Origin: an uncultured Prevotella sp.
GTDB taxonomy: Bacteria > Bacteroidota > Bacteroidia > Bacteroidales > Bacteroidaceae
Length of the DNA stretch: 43,755 bases
Assembly: GCA_947174835.1 (NCBI GenBank)
Contig: CAMWKM010000007.1
Location: forward strand, 1 to 43,755
Direction of reading: 5' to 3'
Shown here: positions 9,974-19,518 of the stretch, piece by piece
How positions within the stretch are numbered: position 1 is the first letter of the stretch
How the letters are laid out: each line of letters starts with the position of its first letter
Made by a program: the position numbers and the translations under genes
The notes under the pieces: generated by a model
Seen by the model: only the letters and a program-made list of their open reading frames with translations
Databases searched by the model: none
What the model was told of the DNA's origin: nothing

Positions 9974-11986
9974 ATGGAAACGAAGTTGAATGAAAACAAT
10001 AATATGCAGATTGGGGAGCAACTTCCTGAGAATGCGTTTCGTGAGTTGAAGGACGGAGAGAATTATCAGCCACTGATGTCGCCTCATGGCAGTTTTCCTG
10101 AGGTGAATACATGGTCAGTGACATGGGGTGTGTTGATGGCTATGCTCTTTTCGGCAGCCGCAGCCTATCTGGGACTGAAAGTCGGTCAGGTGTTTGAGGC
10201 TGCTATTCCCATTGCCATTATTGCTGTGGGTGTCTCGACTGCCGCCCATCGTTCGAAGGCTTTGGGTGAGAATGTCATTATCCAGTCTATCGGTGCCTGT
10301 TCCGGTGCCGTGGTGGCCGGTGCCATTTTCACGCTACCTGCCATTTATATTCTTCAGGCCAAATATCCCGATATGTCGGCATCGTTCCTGCAAGTCTTCA
10401 TGGCCTCGGCACTTGGCGGTATTCTCGGTATTCTGTTCCTGATACCTTTCCGCAAGTATTTTGTCAAGGAGATGCACGGCAAGTATCCCTTCCCGGAGGC
10501 AACGGCCACTACGCAGGTATTGGTTAGTGGTGCCAAAGGTGGTGACCAGTCGAAGCCTCTCCTATTGGCAGGATTGGTAGGTGGCTTCTATGATTTCATC
10601 GTGGCTACTTTTGGATGGTGGAACGAGACGGTTACCAGCCGCATGATCGGTTGGGGTGAACTGCTTGCCGATAAAACTAAACTGGTGTTCAAGTGCAATA
10701 CCTCTGCCGCAGTACTGGGTCTGGGTTATATTATTGGCTTGCGCTATGCCATCTATATATGTCTGGGTTCGGTGGCAGTTTGGTGGCTCATCGTGCCGGG
10801 TATGGCTCTGATTTTTGGTGATCAAGTCCTGAGCTTGGGTGGAGTGGAGGCCACAACGGCTGTCGGTGATATGTCGGCTGAGGAGATTTTTAAGACTTAT
10901 GCCCGTTCCATCGGTATTGGCGGCATCGCAATGGCCGGTGTAATCGGTATTATCCGCTCGTGGGGCATCATCAAAAATGCCGTTGGGCTGGCTGCCAAGG
11001 AGATGAAAGGTGGTAAGGATGATTTGCAGAACAATACACTTCGCACCGATAGAGATCTCTCGTTCAAGTTCATTGGCATCGCATCATTGTCGGCTTTGCT
11101 GATTACTTTCGTGTTCTTTTGGCTGGGCGTGATGCACAACGTGACATTTGCCGTAGTGGCTATTCTGCTGGTGACGGTCATTGCTTTCCTGTTCACCACT
11201 GTGGCAGCCAATGCCATAGCTATTGTGGGGTCAAACCCTGTGAGTGGCATGACGCTGATGACACTGATCTTAGCCTCAGTGGTAATGGCTGCCGTTGGGC
11301 TGAATGGATCTGGCGGTATGCTTGCTGCATTGATTATGGGCGGTGTGGTTTGTACGGCATTGTCGATGGCAGGCTGTTTTATCACCGATCTGAAAATAGG
11401 CTATTGGTTAGGCTCTACACCTCGTAAGCAGCAGCAATGGAAGTTTTTGGGCACACTGGTCAGCGCTGCCACAGTGGGGGGGGTGATGATGCTGTTGAAC
11501 CAGACTTATGGTTTCGACCCCAATCAGGAGGGACATCTGGTGGCTCCTCAGGCCAATGCAATGGCGGCAGTCATTGAGCCGATGATGAATGGTGCGGGTG
11601 CACCTTGGTTGCTTTATGGCATTGGTGCTGTCTTGGCCATAGTGCTGACGCTGTGTAAGATTCCTGCTCTGGCTTTTGCCTTGGGTATGTTCATACCTTT
11701 GGAACTGAATATACCTTTGCTCGTTGGCGGTGCTATCAATTGGTATGTCACTTCGCGCTCGAAAAATAAGACCGAGAATGATGCTCGTGGTGAGAAAGGT
11801 ACGCTCATTGCCTCTGGGTTTATTGCCGGTGGTGCCTTGATGGGAGTGGTCAGTGCGTTGCTACGCTTCGGTGGTTTCAACCCCATCAGCGAGTCGTGGT
11901 TGGCTAATCCGTTGAGTGAGGCTTGTGCCCTTGTTGCTTATTTGTTATTGATATGGTATTTCGTTAAGGCTACGAAAACAAAATAA
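9974..11986 (+). CDS. OPT family oligopeptide transporter
   Basis: About 670-aa multi-TM protein: TWSVTWGVLMAMLFSAAAAYLGLKVGQVFEAAIPIAI..., HGKYPFPEATATTQVL (GTG at 9965 is an alternative start). Confidence 0.9.
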   Translation: METKLNENNNMQIGEQLPENAFRELKDGENYQPLMSPHGSFPEVNTWSVTWGVLMAMLFSAAAAYLGLKVGQVFEAAIPIAIIAVGVSTAAHRSKALGENVIIQSIGACSGAVVAGAIFTLPAIYILQAKYPDMSASFLQVFMASALGGILGILFLIPFRKYFVKEMHGKYPFPEATATTQVLVSGAKGGDQSKPLLLAGLVGGFYDFIVATFGWWNETVTSRMIGWGELLADKTKLVFKCNTSAAVLGLGYIIGLRYAIYICLGSVAVWWLIVPGMALIFGDQVLSLGGVEATTAVGDMSAEEIFKTYARSIGIGGIAMAGVIGIIRSWGIIKNAVGLAAKEMKGGKDDLQNNTLRTDRDLSFKFIGIASLSALLITFVFFWLGVMHNVTFAVVAILLVTVIAFLFTTVAANAIAIVGSNPVSGMTLMTLILASVVMAAVGLNGSGGMLAALIMGGVVCTALSMAGCFITDLKIGYWLGSTPRKQQQWKFLGTLVSAATVGGVMMLLNQTYGFDPNQEGHLVAPQANAMAAVIEPMMNGAGAPWLLYGIGAVLAIVLTLCKIPALAFALGMFIPLELNIPLLVGGAINWYVTSRSKNKTENDARGEKGTLIASGFIAGGALMGVVSALLRFGGFNPISESWLANPLSEACALVAYLLLIWYFVKATKTK

Positions 11987-11994
11987 ACGCTGAT

Positions 11995-13365
11995 ATGAGA
12001 CAACTGCTGACTACCCTTTTGGTAATGACTGCTCTCAGTCTACAGGCTAAGGACTATAATATTATGGACTATGGTGCCAATAACAATCTGGAATTCAACA
12101 GTACGTGGGGCATCCAAAATGCCATTGATCAGTGCGCCAACGAGGGTGGTGGGCGTGTGGTGGTGCCTGCCGGTGAGTTCATGATGGGCACCATTATACT
12201 GCGCAGCAATGTCAACCTGCATCTGGAACAGGGGGCTACGCTTTATGGATCAACCGACCTGAAAGACTACAAACGTGTGAAGTCCAGTTATGTATCATTG
12301 CGAACTCATACCGAGACTATCCAGTTGATCTATGCCGATTCAGTAGAGAATGTGGTCATTGATGGCTATGGTACGATTGATGGACGCGGACGGGCTTTTG
12401 AGAAATTGTCGTGGAATGATGAGGGTATCACCCGTCCTCATCTGTTGCGTTTCATTCAAAGTCGTCATATTACCATCAAGGATATCACACTTAAAAACTC
12501 TGGTTGCTGGATGCAACACTATTTGGCTTGCGATCAGGTTATGATCGATGGAATCAGAGTTTTTAATCGTAATAACTATAATAATGATGCGCTTGATCTG
12601 GATGGCTGTCACGATGTGGTGGTGAAGGGGATGATGGCTGATTCTGATGATGATGCCATCACCTTGAAAAGCACCTCTCCCCGTCTTTGTGAGAATATCA
12701 CCATCAGCGATTGTGTGGTGTCGAGTCATTGCAATGCCATTAAACTGGGTACAGAGACCAATGGTGGCTTCCGCAATATCAATATTCGTGGAATTGTTGT
12801 AAAACCCAGTAGCGACCAAAAAGAAAGGTTCTTCGGACAGTGGATAGGCATATCGGCCATTTCATTGGAAATCGTTGATGGAGGAGTGTTGGAGAATGTC
12901 AATGTCTCGAATATTACTGTCGAGGGTACCGAGTCGCCCATCTTTGTCCGTTTAGGAAATCGTGGACGAGGTTATATTGCCGAAGACTTGAATGCAGGTA
13001 AGATCGTACCTATAGACCATGTGGGACGCATCAGTGGTGTCCATCTTGATAATATTCAGATCTATCGTGCCGGTTCTATAGGCTGTAGTATCACAGGTTT
13101 GCCGGGCTATCCCGTTGAGAATGTTTCATTGTCGCGTATCACCCTGCATCACAAAGGTGGTGTCAAGGAAGCAGATTTGTCGGCTATTGCTGACTCTATC
13201 AAAGATGAGAAGGAGAAGGAATATCCAGAGGCTACAATGTGGGGCAACCTGCCTGCTAAGGGCTTTTATGTCTGTCATGCTCGCAATATCAAGTTTGCGG
13301 ATATTGAGATTCGTACTGAGCAGCCCGATGTCCGTCCTGATTTCGTCCGTGAAGATGTGGATTAG
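11995..13365 (+). CDS. glycoside hydrolase family 28 (polygalacturonase-like)
   Basis: Signal peptide, DYNIMDYGANNN..., VVVPAGEFMMGTIILRSNVNLHLEQGATLYGS, RNNYNNDALDLDGC and DSDDDAITLKS motifs. Confidence 0.9.
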   Translation: MRQLLTTLLVMTALSLQAKDYNIMDYGANNNLEFNSTWGIQNAIDQCANEGGGRVVVPAGEFMMGTIILRSNVNLHLEQGATLYGSTDLKDYKRVKSSYVSLRTHTETIQLIYADSVENVVIDGYGTIDGRGRAFEKLSWNDEGITRPHLLRFIQSRHITIKDITLKNSGCWMQHYLACDQVMIDGIRVFNRNNYNNDALDLDGCHDVVVKGMMADSDDDAITLKSTSPRLCENITISDCVVSSHCNAIKLGTETNGGFRNINIRGIVVKPSSDQKERFFGQWIGISAISLEIVDGGVLENVNVSNITVEGTESPIFVRLGNRGRGYIAEDLNAGKIVPIDHVGRISGVHLDNIQIYRAGSIGCSITGLPGYPVENVSLSRITLHHKGGVKEADLSAIADSIKDEKEKEYPEATMWGNLPAKGFYVCHARNIKFADIEIRTEQPDVRPDFVREDVD

Positions 13366-13439
13366 TGATGCTCTTTCTTCAAAACATTTTCTTGTAAATA
13401 TCTTAGATTCCAATGCTTTTAAGGCTATGAAATGTGCAG

Positions 13440-15818
13440 TCAAAATAAGACAAACACAGATTCATTACCTTGAAAGCGTATGACGAAAGTACCGTCCGAG
13501 AGTGCTTTTTGTCTTTCTCTTGATCCGTCTCTTGTTCGCCATACTTCAATTTTGCGTGGTGAGGCGATGAATCTTATAGTTACATCCTGATCCGTTTCAC
13601 CAATATTCGCCAGGAAAAACATTTCCTTACCATCCATTGTACGGTGCGTATGTACTATGTTGTCAGAAGAAACAACAATAGGACGTATGACATCTGTCCC
13701 CGAATCCAACGTAGTAATACCTGTTCTCTCTAATTCTTCAAGTATATCACGTACTTCTTCCGGTATCTCAACTCCCTTGGCTACCAATACAGCCTTATAT
13801 GTCTGTCGTATGTAATCAGTGCAATGCAACATGGCATCTGTTGTACACACATCCCAATCAAGTCCTTGCAAACCCTCAGGTAAACGGTGTGTGAGTGTCT
13901 TTATCGGGACATCATCGCCCAAATATATCAAAACATCCGGAGCAGCTTTCCCTTGACGAAGCATATACATACTGCGTGCAGCAGCCTCCCAAACAGGTTT
14001 CATATCATTCCATTTTGGATTGGAACGGTTTATAGCATACTCTCTGCCGGCAACGTATGGTGCAACTGGCGATACATCTGGCATGTGTGGGGTAGCACAC
14101 ACTACAAATTCCTGTGCGCCAAAAGCAAAGGCGATATCGGCTACGTGCTTCAAATCTGCCGGATTATCTTTATATTCTGCATCGGTCATGGCTTCAGCCG
14201 ATGCTATAGGTTTGCCATAAAGATGGGCTGCAGAAGAACAATCTTTCACGTCGTAAGCACCGTCACGTTGATATGTCCAAAATTCTCCCTGCGGTTTGTC
14301 TACTACTTTCTTCACTGCTATAGCATCGCCTGTGATACAAAGAGCATTTCCTATAGCCTGAGCAGTGAATACAAGTCCATTCTCTGAAGCGCGTTTTTGA
14401 AATGTACCATAATAATTGTCCGTCATACAATCGCTGATAGTTCTACGCAAATCCTTCAGTACCTTTATGGTTTTCTCTTTTGATTCTACTATGTATCCGG
14501 CTAAAACAGGCAAATATGGTGCTAAATCATATCCTCGTCGGCTTTTAAATTCATCAAGCATAAGGGGAGTCCAATTCTGCGAACCACCCTCGTGCGAATC
14601 CATTGTAACTCCACATACATTGTTAATATTTGCAGAACGAAGGCTGTCAAGTATCGGCTGAACATAGCTATCCCAATGTAAATTGGCCGCTTCAACAGAC
14701 AATTTATCACATTCATACCCCAATAGGTTCTGCCGGCCATGCTTCGACTTTGCCCCAGTTATATCAGAATACAACCATAATATCGTCCATGTTCCTTCAG
14801 GAAGTACTATGTTTGCATAACAATCCGAACGGATGCCGTCAAGCCTTATAATATCATTAAGACGGATGATGTCTGTTGCATCATAGTCAGGTGTGACTTC
14901 TCCGTCAGCAAAGTCTGAGTGTAAGGCAGCACATTCCTCCCAACGGTCCAGTTTAGCCTCTGTCCCTACACTCCAATAACGCAGCGTGTCCGTTCCGGAA
15001 TACATAACTCTCCAATGCTTTCCCGATGTGGGAACAAAGGCATTGGTGCGTAATGGATACGCCCCTTGACCGGCATACATCGGTTTAATACTCATTACGT
15101 CACACCATACGATACTGTCGTCGCTTACCTGCAATACTCCAATGTCCGGCAATCGGTTGAAACCATAGCCACGGAACCCATTGTTATCGACAACAGAGTC
15201 ATTGTCTGGCCGTTGCATAGCTCCGTTGCGTCCTTTTCCTTTTGGTTTGTAGCGAGCGGTAAAATGCCGCATTTTATCGTCGTTTTTCTTACAAGGCAAT
15301 GCCATCAGTGCTATTGTCTTGCAATGTGAAGGACGCGACGGCAATCCTGCTTTAATAGCATTTATATCTAAAGGTGTCACACCATCGGACACAATTCTAC
15401 ATGTATCGGAAGCCACTCTCCGCATGGCATGATCCGTATTAATCCACTTTCCGCCAGCCACATAGCCGTTTGATATATTGATTTCAAACGTCAGTCCGGC
15501 CTTTTGAGCCTCATTAGCCGCAAGCTTAAGGTGCCTCCACCATTCTGGAGAAAAGCCGTCCTCTGCATCATTGTCCTTAGGATTTCTAAAGTGATTTTGG
15601 TCATAATATACCACACCGCCAAAACCGGCCTCTCGCAAAGCCTTGACATCGGCCACTATACCATCGTCATTGGTTGCACCATAACCAAAGAACCACCATG
15701 TCTTCATGCGATATTCTCCGGATGGATGACGCCATGAACTGAAAGACTGTGCTAACGTGCACGGCAGGAAAATACTGTAATATAATGAAATAAACAAAAG
15801 TGCCGGTCTTAGTTTCAT
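13440..15818 (-). CDS. glycosyl hydrolase, GH106 (alpha-L-rhamnosidase)-like
   Basis: Start set at MKLRPALLFISLYYSIFLPCTLAQS (signal peptide); MKTWWFFGYGATNDDGIVADVKALREAGFGGVVYYDQ and SPEWWRHLKLAANEAQKAGLTFEINISNGYVAGGKWI resemble GH106. Confidence 0.75.
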   Translation of the reverse strand: MKLRPALLFISLYYSIFLPCTLAQSFSSWRHPSGEYRMKTWWFFGYGATNDDGIVADVKALREAGFGGVVYYDQNHFRNPKDNDAEDGFSPEWWRHLKLAANEAQKAGLTFEINISNGYVAGGKWINTDHAMRRVASDTCRIVSDGVTPLDINAIKAGLPSRPSHCKTIALMALPCKKNDDKMRHFTARYKPKGKGRNGAMQRPDNDSVVDNNGFRGYGFNRLPDIGVLQVSDDSIVWCDVMSIKPMYAGQGAYPLRTNAFVPTSGKHWRVMYSGTDTLRYWSVGTEAKLDRWEECAALHSDFADGEVTPDYDATDIIRLNDIIRLDGIRSDCYANIVLPEGTWTILWLYSDITGAKSKHGRQNLLGYECDKLSVEAANLHWDSYVQPILDSLRSANINNVCGVTMDSHEGGSQNWTPLMLDEFKSRRGYDLAPYLPVLAGYIVESKEKTIKVLKDLRRTISDCMTDNYYGTFQKRASENGLVFTAQAIGNALCITGDAIAVKKVVDKPQGEFWTYQRDGAYDVKDCSSAAHLYGKPIASAEAMTDAEYKDNPADLKHVADIAFAFGAQEFVVCATPHMPDVSPVAPYVAGREYAINRSNPKWNDMKPVWEAAARSMYMLRQGKAAPDVLIYLGDDVPIKTLTHRLPEGLQGLDWDVCTTDAMLHCTDYIRQTYKAVLVAKGVEIPEEVRDILEELERTGITTLDSGTDVIRPIVVSSDNIVHTHRTMDGKEMFFLANIGETDQDVTIRFIASPRKIEVWRTRDGSRERQKALSDGTFVIRFQGNESVFVLF

Positions 15819-15823
15819 AACTG

Positions 15824-15831
15824 CAAAAGTA
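15824..15831 (-). promoter_or_regulatory. Bacteroidota -7 element (TACTTTTG) upstream of the GH106-like gene
   Basis: Minus-strand TAnnTTTG match immediately upstream of the chosen ATG. Confidence 0.35.
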
Positions 15832-15988
15832 AATTTAACTTCTAAGAGTTTGGAAAGTATGCTATTTGCGCCTCGTAAACCATATAGTAAGACCTCGTAA
15901 GTATGATACTTAGATAGCGTAAACACTATAGTAACACTATTTAAGACTTATGCCATTGAAAGCATAAAATTAAATCTATAGTCAAGGC

Positions 15989-16978
15989 TTACGCTTCTTT
16001 GTATATGACTTTGTTGGCACCGCTTGTGATTTTCAAGGCTTCCGGATGCTCCTTGATAAACGAATCAATATGGCGCACACGCTTGTCTTCCAATATTTCA
16101 TCCATGGCAATGAGTATGCCAGTCTCTTCTACATCACCAAAACCATAGTTGATGGCAGTACCAAAAAGTTTCATCGTAGGTGACAGACTCATATAGGCAT
16201 TGACCAATGGTGGAATATTGTAGCCTAAGGAACGTATCTCATGGTTAAGTATCCGATAGTCTTCTTTGAAGTCATTCTTGCAGAATATTTTTGCCAAGTC
16301 TTCCTCAGGCGTTTCAATTTCCAGCGGTTTCATCGGTACAACCAAGTTCTCCTTGTCGTCAAAGTGCTTTCTGAGAAAGTATAGAATCATGTCGCGTCCT
16401 TCACGGATGTAACTGGGATACATCGTCATTTTGCCAAAGAAATATTTGACATCAGGCATGATAACAGTCAGGGCACCCAGACCATCCCAAAGATTGTCAA
16501 GGGCAAAGAGACTCTTGGAACCCATCTTTGAGCTCTGGTAAGGTAGGCTGACAAACGAACGTCCTAACTCAATGGTATAAGGCATATACTCTTTTAGGAA
16601 CTTTTCTGAAAAATGGAACATGTGACTGGTTGCCAATTTAGGTTGTCCCTTCTCGTCGATTTCCCATTTGCTACCCTCCAGATAGCGGTAGCCACCGATG
16701 ATTTCTTCGACCTCAGGATTCCAGACAATCAGCTGCTTATAGCAGTTCTCGCAGGTATCGAACTCGTCGATGTCCACTTCCTTACCGGTTCCGCCACCAG
16801 CCTCACGAAAAGCTATTTCGCGCAACCGACCTATTTCGCGCATCACGTTAGGTGCCTGATGAGCCGTCAGGATGAAAATCTGATTGTTGCTTTTGTTCGT
16901 CATGCGCAACTGCAGATCTTGTGTCAGTTCTTTCTTGAGCGCTTCAACTGGTACGGGGTCAATGATAGGGAGTTCCAT
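15989..16978 (-). CDS. glsB: GNAT N-acyltransferase, GlsB-like (N-acylglycine / glycine lipid synthesis)
   Basis: 329-aa ORF with the acyl-ACP-dependent GNAT/OlsB-like pattern REIGRLREIAFREAGGGTGKEVDIDEFD...IIGGYRYLEG; paired with a PlsC-type gene as in Bacteroides glsB-glsA. Confidence 0.75.
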   Translation of the reverse strand: MELPIIDPVPVEALKKELTQDLQLRMTNKSNNQIFILTAHQAPNVMREIGRLREIAFREAGGGTGKEVDIDEFDTCENCYKQLIVWNPEVEEIIGGYRYLEGSKWEIDEKGQPKLATSHMFHFSEKFLKEYMPYTIELGRSFVSLPYQSSKMGSKSLFALDNLWDGLGALTVIMPDVKYFFGKMTMYPSYIREGRDMILYFLRKHFDDKENLVVPMKPLEIETPEEDLAKIFCKNDFKEDYRILNHEIRSLGYNIPPLVNAYMSLSPTMKLFGTAINYGFGDVEETGILIAMDEILEDKRVRHIDSFIKEHPEALKITSGANKVIYKEA

Positions 16979-16999
16979 TGTTATTGTTTGTCTTTGCTT

Positions 17000-17830
17000 T
17001 TAGTTTTGTCTTTGTGGTAGTTTATAAACTTCTTCCTTAATGAAATTCGCCCATTCTATCGGTGTTTTCTCGTTTGTTAGCGATTGCCAGGGGATGGGTT
17101 TCCCGAAAGTGATCGTAAATGTCTTGCCCGTGTTCTTGAACATTTCATCGGCCAAAAATAGCATGGCAATATTGACTTTCTTGAAATAGCGGTCGCTGAT
17201 GTTTGACAGACGATAGAAGAAATTACTGTTACGGCCTTCGATATGGATGGGAACGATGTCGCGCTGATATTCTATACTTTTGCTGACAAAAGTCTTTTTC
17301 CATTCCAGATCGCGTATGATGCCGTTTCTTTTTCGTGAGCATAGCCCTGCGGGAAACATCAAAATGTGGCTGTATCCTTGGAATCCGGCTTCCACCATAG
17401 CTGGGAAATCGCGTCCTTGTTTGCCTGTCTTGTTGATAGGAATGCAGAGTGGAGCCAGTCCGGGGAGGTTCATCAGCAAGTCGTTGACAAGATAGCGGAA
17501 TTGTCCATCGTAATGCTCTCCGATAATGGAACCGATAGCTACGCCATCAATACCACCCAAAGGATGGTTGCTGACAAAGGTATATCTTTGGGGATCGTCT
17601 TTGGCTGGCATATTCTCTAAACCTTTCACAATCAGTGTCACGTCCAAAAATTTTATGCAGGCTTGCAACCATTCCGTGCCCTTAAGGTCACGCACGTCCC
17701 ATAGGAAATCATTCACTTGTTTCTCGTGTACAATATGTCGGAGCCACCAAACCAATGGACGCGGAACCCACCGTGCCTTCTTTCCCATCTTTGATTTGAG
17801 AATCTGATCGATGTCAATTGTTTTTTTCAT
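17000..17830 (-). CDS. glsA: PlsC-like O-acyltransferase, GlsA-like
   Basis: 276-aa ORF; FVSNHPLGGIDGVAIGSIIG (NHxxxxD motif), FPAGLCSRK; adjacent to the GlsB-like gene. Confidence 0.75.
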   Translation of the reverse strand: MKKTIDIDQILKSKMGKKARWVPRPLVWWLRHIVHEKQVNDFLWDVRDLKGTEWLQACIKFLDVTLIVKGLENMPAKDDPQRYTFVSNHPLGGIDGVAIGSIIGEHYDGQFRYLVNDLLMNLPGLAPLCIPINKTGKQGRDFPAMVEAGFQGYSHILMFPAGLCSRKRNGIIRDLEWKKTFVSKSIEYQRDIVPIHIEGRNSNFFYRLSNISDRYFKKVNIAMLFLADEMFKNTGKTFTITFGKPIPWQSLTNEKTPIEWANFIKEEVYKLPQRQN

Positions 17831-17870
17831 TTCGTGCCTCTTGGCATAAGCCGTACATGATATTGCCGTG

Positions 17871-17878
17871 CAAATTTA
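17871..17878 (-). promoter_or_regulatory. Bacteroidota -7 element (TAAATTTG) upstream of glsA-like gene
   Basis: Minus-strand TAnnTTTG match about 40 bp before the ATG. Confidence 0.35.
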
Positions 17879-18065
17879 CGGAAAAACTTTCACATCCGTT
17901 ATCTTTTTTTGTGAAAAAAACTCATTTTTACACTTATTTAGTTCTTTTGCCTATTGAGATAGTGCGCTATAGGAGCATAAATGAATTGCACAAAAGTCTC
18001 TAAATGTGTAACAAAGAATGGCTAAAGAGGTTAAAAAGTGAAAAAACAGAACTTTTTTAGAAAAT

Positions 18066-18095
18066 AATGTGGAGAATTGTGGGGGATTGTGGAGT
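18066..18095 (+). promoter_or_regulatory. Candidate MraZ box: three tandem 10-bp units with TGTGG core
   Basis: aatgtggaga/attgtggggg/attgtggagt; TGTGG at 18068, 18078 and 18088, exactly 10 bp apart, just upstream of TAACTTTG and mraZ. Confidence 0.7.
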
Positions 18096-18103
18096 AAAAT
18101 GCT

Positions 18104-18111
18104 TAACTTTG
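18104..18111 (+). promoter_or_regulatory. Bacteroidota -7 element (TAACTTTG) of the mraZ/dcw promoter
   Basis: TAnnTTTG match 29 bp before the mraZ ATG (18141). Confidence 0.6.
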
Positions 18112-18140
18112 CACCGAAGTCTTCATTTAATAATGTTCGT

Positions 18141-18590
18141 ATGCGATTTTTAGGTAATATAGAAGCAAAGACCGATGCTAAGGGCCGCGTTTTCCTGCCT
18201 GCCACATTCCGTAAGGTGTTGCAGGGAGAAGGCGAAGAGGTGTTGGTGTTGCGCAAGGATGTGCACCAGCGCTGTCTGGTGCTCTATCCTGAGAGTACTT
18301 GGAATCGTAAAATGGATGCCCTTTTGGCGAAGATTAATGAATGGGACGATGTGGGTCAGCAGGTGCTACGGCAGTATGTGTCGGAAGTGGAAGTGCTGAC
18401 ACTCGATGGCAATGGCCGTTTTCTAATACCGAAGCGCTATTTGCAGATGGCGGACATCAGCCAGTCGGTACGCTTCATAGGCGTTAATGACGCAATAGAA
18501 ATATGGGCGGTGGAAAAGACCACAGAGCCATTCCTCTCAGCCGAGGAGTTCGCAGCGAAATTAAAAGAATTGATGACTACCAGCCTCTAA
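18141..18590 (+). CDS. mraZ: division/cell wall cluster transcriptional regulator MraZ
   Basis: MRFLGNIEAKTDAKGRVFLPATFRKVLQ...; AbrB-like double domain; first gene of the dcw cluster. Confidence 0.95.
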   Translation: MRFLGNIEAKTDAKGRVFLPATFRKVLQGEGEEVLVLRKDVHQRCLVLYPESTWNRKMDALLAKINEWDDVGQQVLRQYVSEVEVLTLDGNGRFLIPKRYLQMADISQSVRFIGVNDAIEIWAVEKTTEPFLSAEEFAAKLKELMTTSL

Positions 18591-18595
18591 CGGAC

Positions 18596-19510
18596 ATGAT
18601 CAAAACAGCAGAGACATATCACGTGTCTGTCCTTTTGAAGGAAAGCGTTGACGGGCTGGATATCCAGCCCGATGGCATCTATGTTGATGTCACCTTTGGT
18701 GGTGGCGGCCATTCGAAGGAGATTCTCTCCCGTTTGGGCGTAAATGGGCATCTGTATAGCTTTGATCAAGATACCGATGCTGAGTTGAATATTGTGGATG
18801 ATGATAGATTCACGTTCGTGCGTAGCAATTTCAGATATCTGAAGCAGTGGATGCGCTACTATGGGGTGGATGGCATTGATGGTCTCTTGGCTGACTTGGG
18901 GGTTTCGTCACACCATTTTGATGATGAGTCGCGTGGATTCTCATTCAGATACGATGCTCCCCTTGATATGCGAATGAACAAGCGCGCGGGGATGACAGCT
19001 GCTGAGGTGGTCAATGAATATACGGAGGAACAGTTGGCCGATGTGTTCTATCTTTTTGGAGAGTTGAAGAACGCCAGAAAGCTGGCTGCGATGTTGGTTA
19101 AGGCTCGTCGGCAGAAACCTATTGAGACCACAGCCCAACTGTTGACGGTGACGGAGCATCTCTTTGCTCGGGAGCGGGAGAAAAAGGAGATTACAAAGAT
19201 GTTTCAGGCTCTACGCATCGAGGTGAACCATGAAATGGATGCCTTGCGCGAAATGTTGTTGGGAGCCAGTCAGCTACTCAGGCCGGGCGGTCGACTAAGT
19301 GTGATTACTTATCATTCGTTGGAGGATCGTATTGTGAAGAATGTGATGCGTACTGGTAATGCAGAAGGAAAGGTCGAACAGGATTTTTTCGGTCGTGTAA
19401 AATCGCCCTTACACCTTATTAGTAATAGGATTATCTCACCTTCCGATGAGGAGTTGGAAAGGAATCCGAGAAGTAGAAGTGCCAAATTGAGAATAGCAGA
19501 AAAGATATAG
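18596..19510 (+). CDS. rsmH: 16S rRNA (cytosine(1402)-N(4))-methyltransferase
   Basis: MIKTAETYHVSVLLKESVDGL...YVDVTFGGGGHS; DGLLADLGVSSHHFD; RPGGRLSVITYHSLEDRIVK. Confidence 0.97.
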   Translation: MIKTAETYHVSVLLKESVDGLDIQPDGIYVDVTFGGGGHSKEILSRLGVNGHLYSFDQDTDAELNIVDDDRFTFVRSNFRYLKQWMRYYGVDGIDGLLADLGVSSHHFDDESRGFSFRYDAPLDMRMNKRAGMTAAEVVNEYTEEQLADVFYLFGELKNARKLAAMLVKARRQKPIETTAQLLTVTEHLFAREREKKEITKMFQALRIEVNHEMDALREMLLGASQLLRPGGRLSVITYHSLEDRIVKNVMRTGNAEGKVEQDFFGRVKSPLHLISNRIISPSDEELERNPRSRSAKLRIAEKI

Positions 19511-19518
19511 ACAGGTAT

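Noticed and set aside
9108-10124. 338-aa minus-strand ORF antisense to the MalY-like aminotransferase
   Set aside because: Fully overlaps a strongly supported PLP enzyme; composition is that of an antisense shadow ORF with no recognisable domain.
11476-11483. G8 homopolymer in the OPT transporter as a phase-variation tract
   Set aside because: Frame is intact and a single 8-nt tract mid-gene is weak evidence without read-level length variation.
15948-15967. TTATGC-N8-GCATAA hairpin as a terminator for the glsB-like gene
   Set aside because: Only a 6-bp AT-rich stem and no T-tract on the relevant strand.
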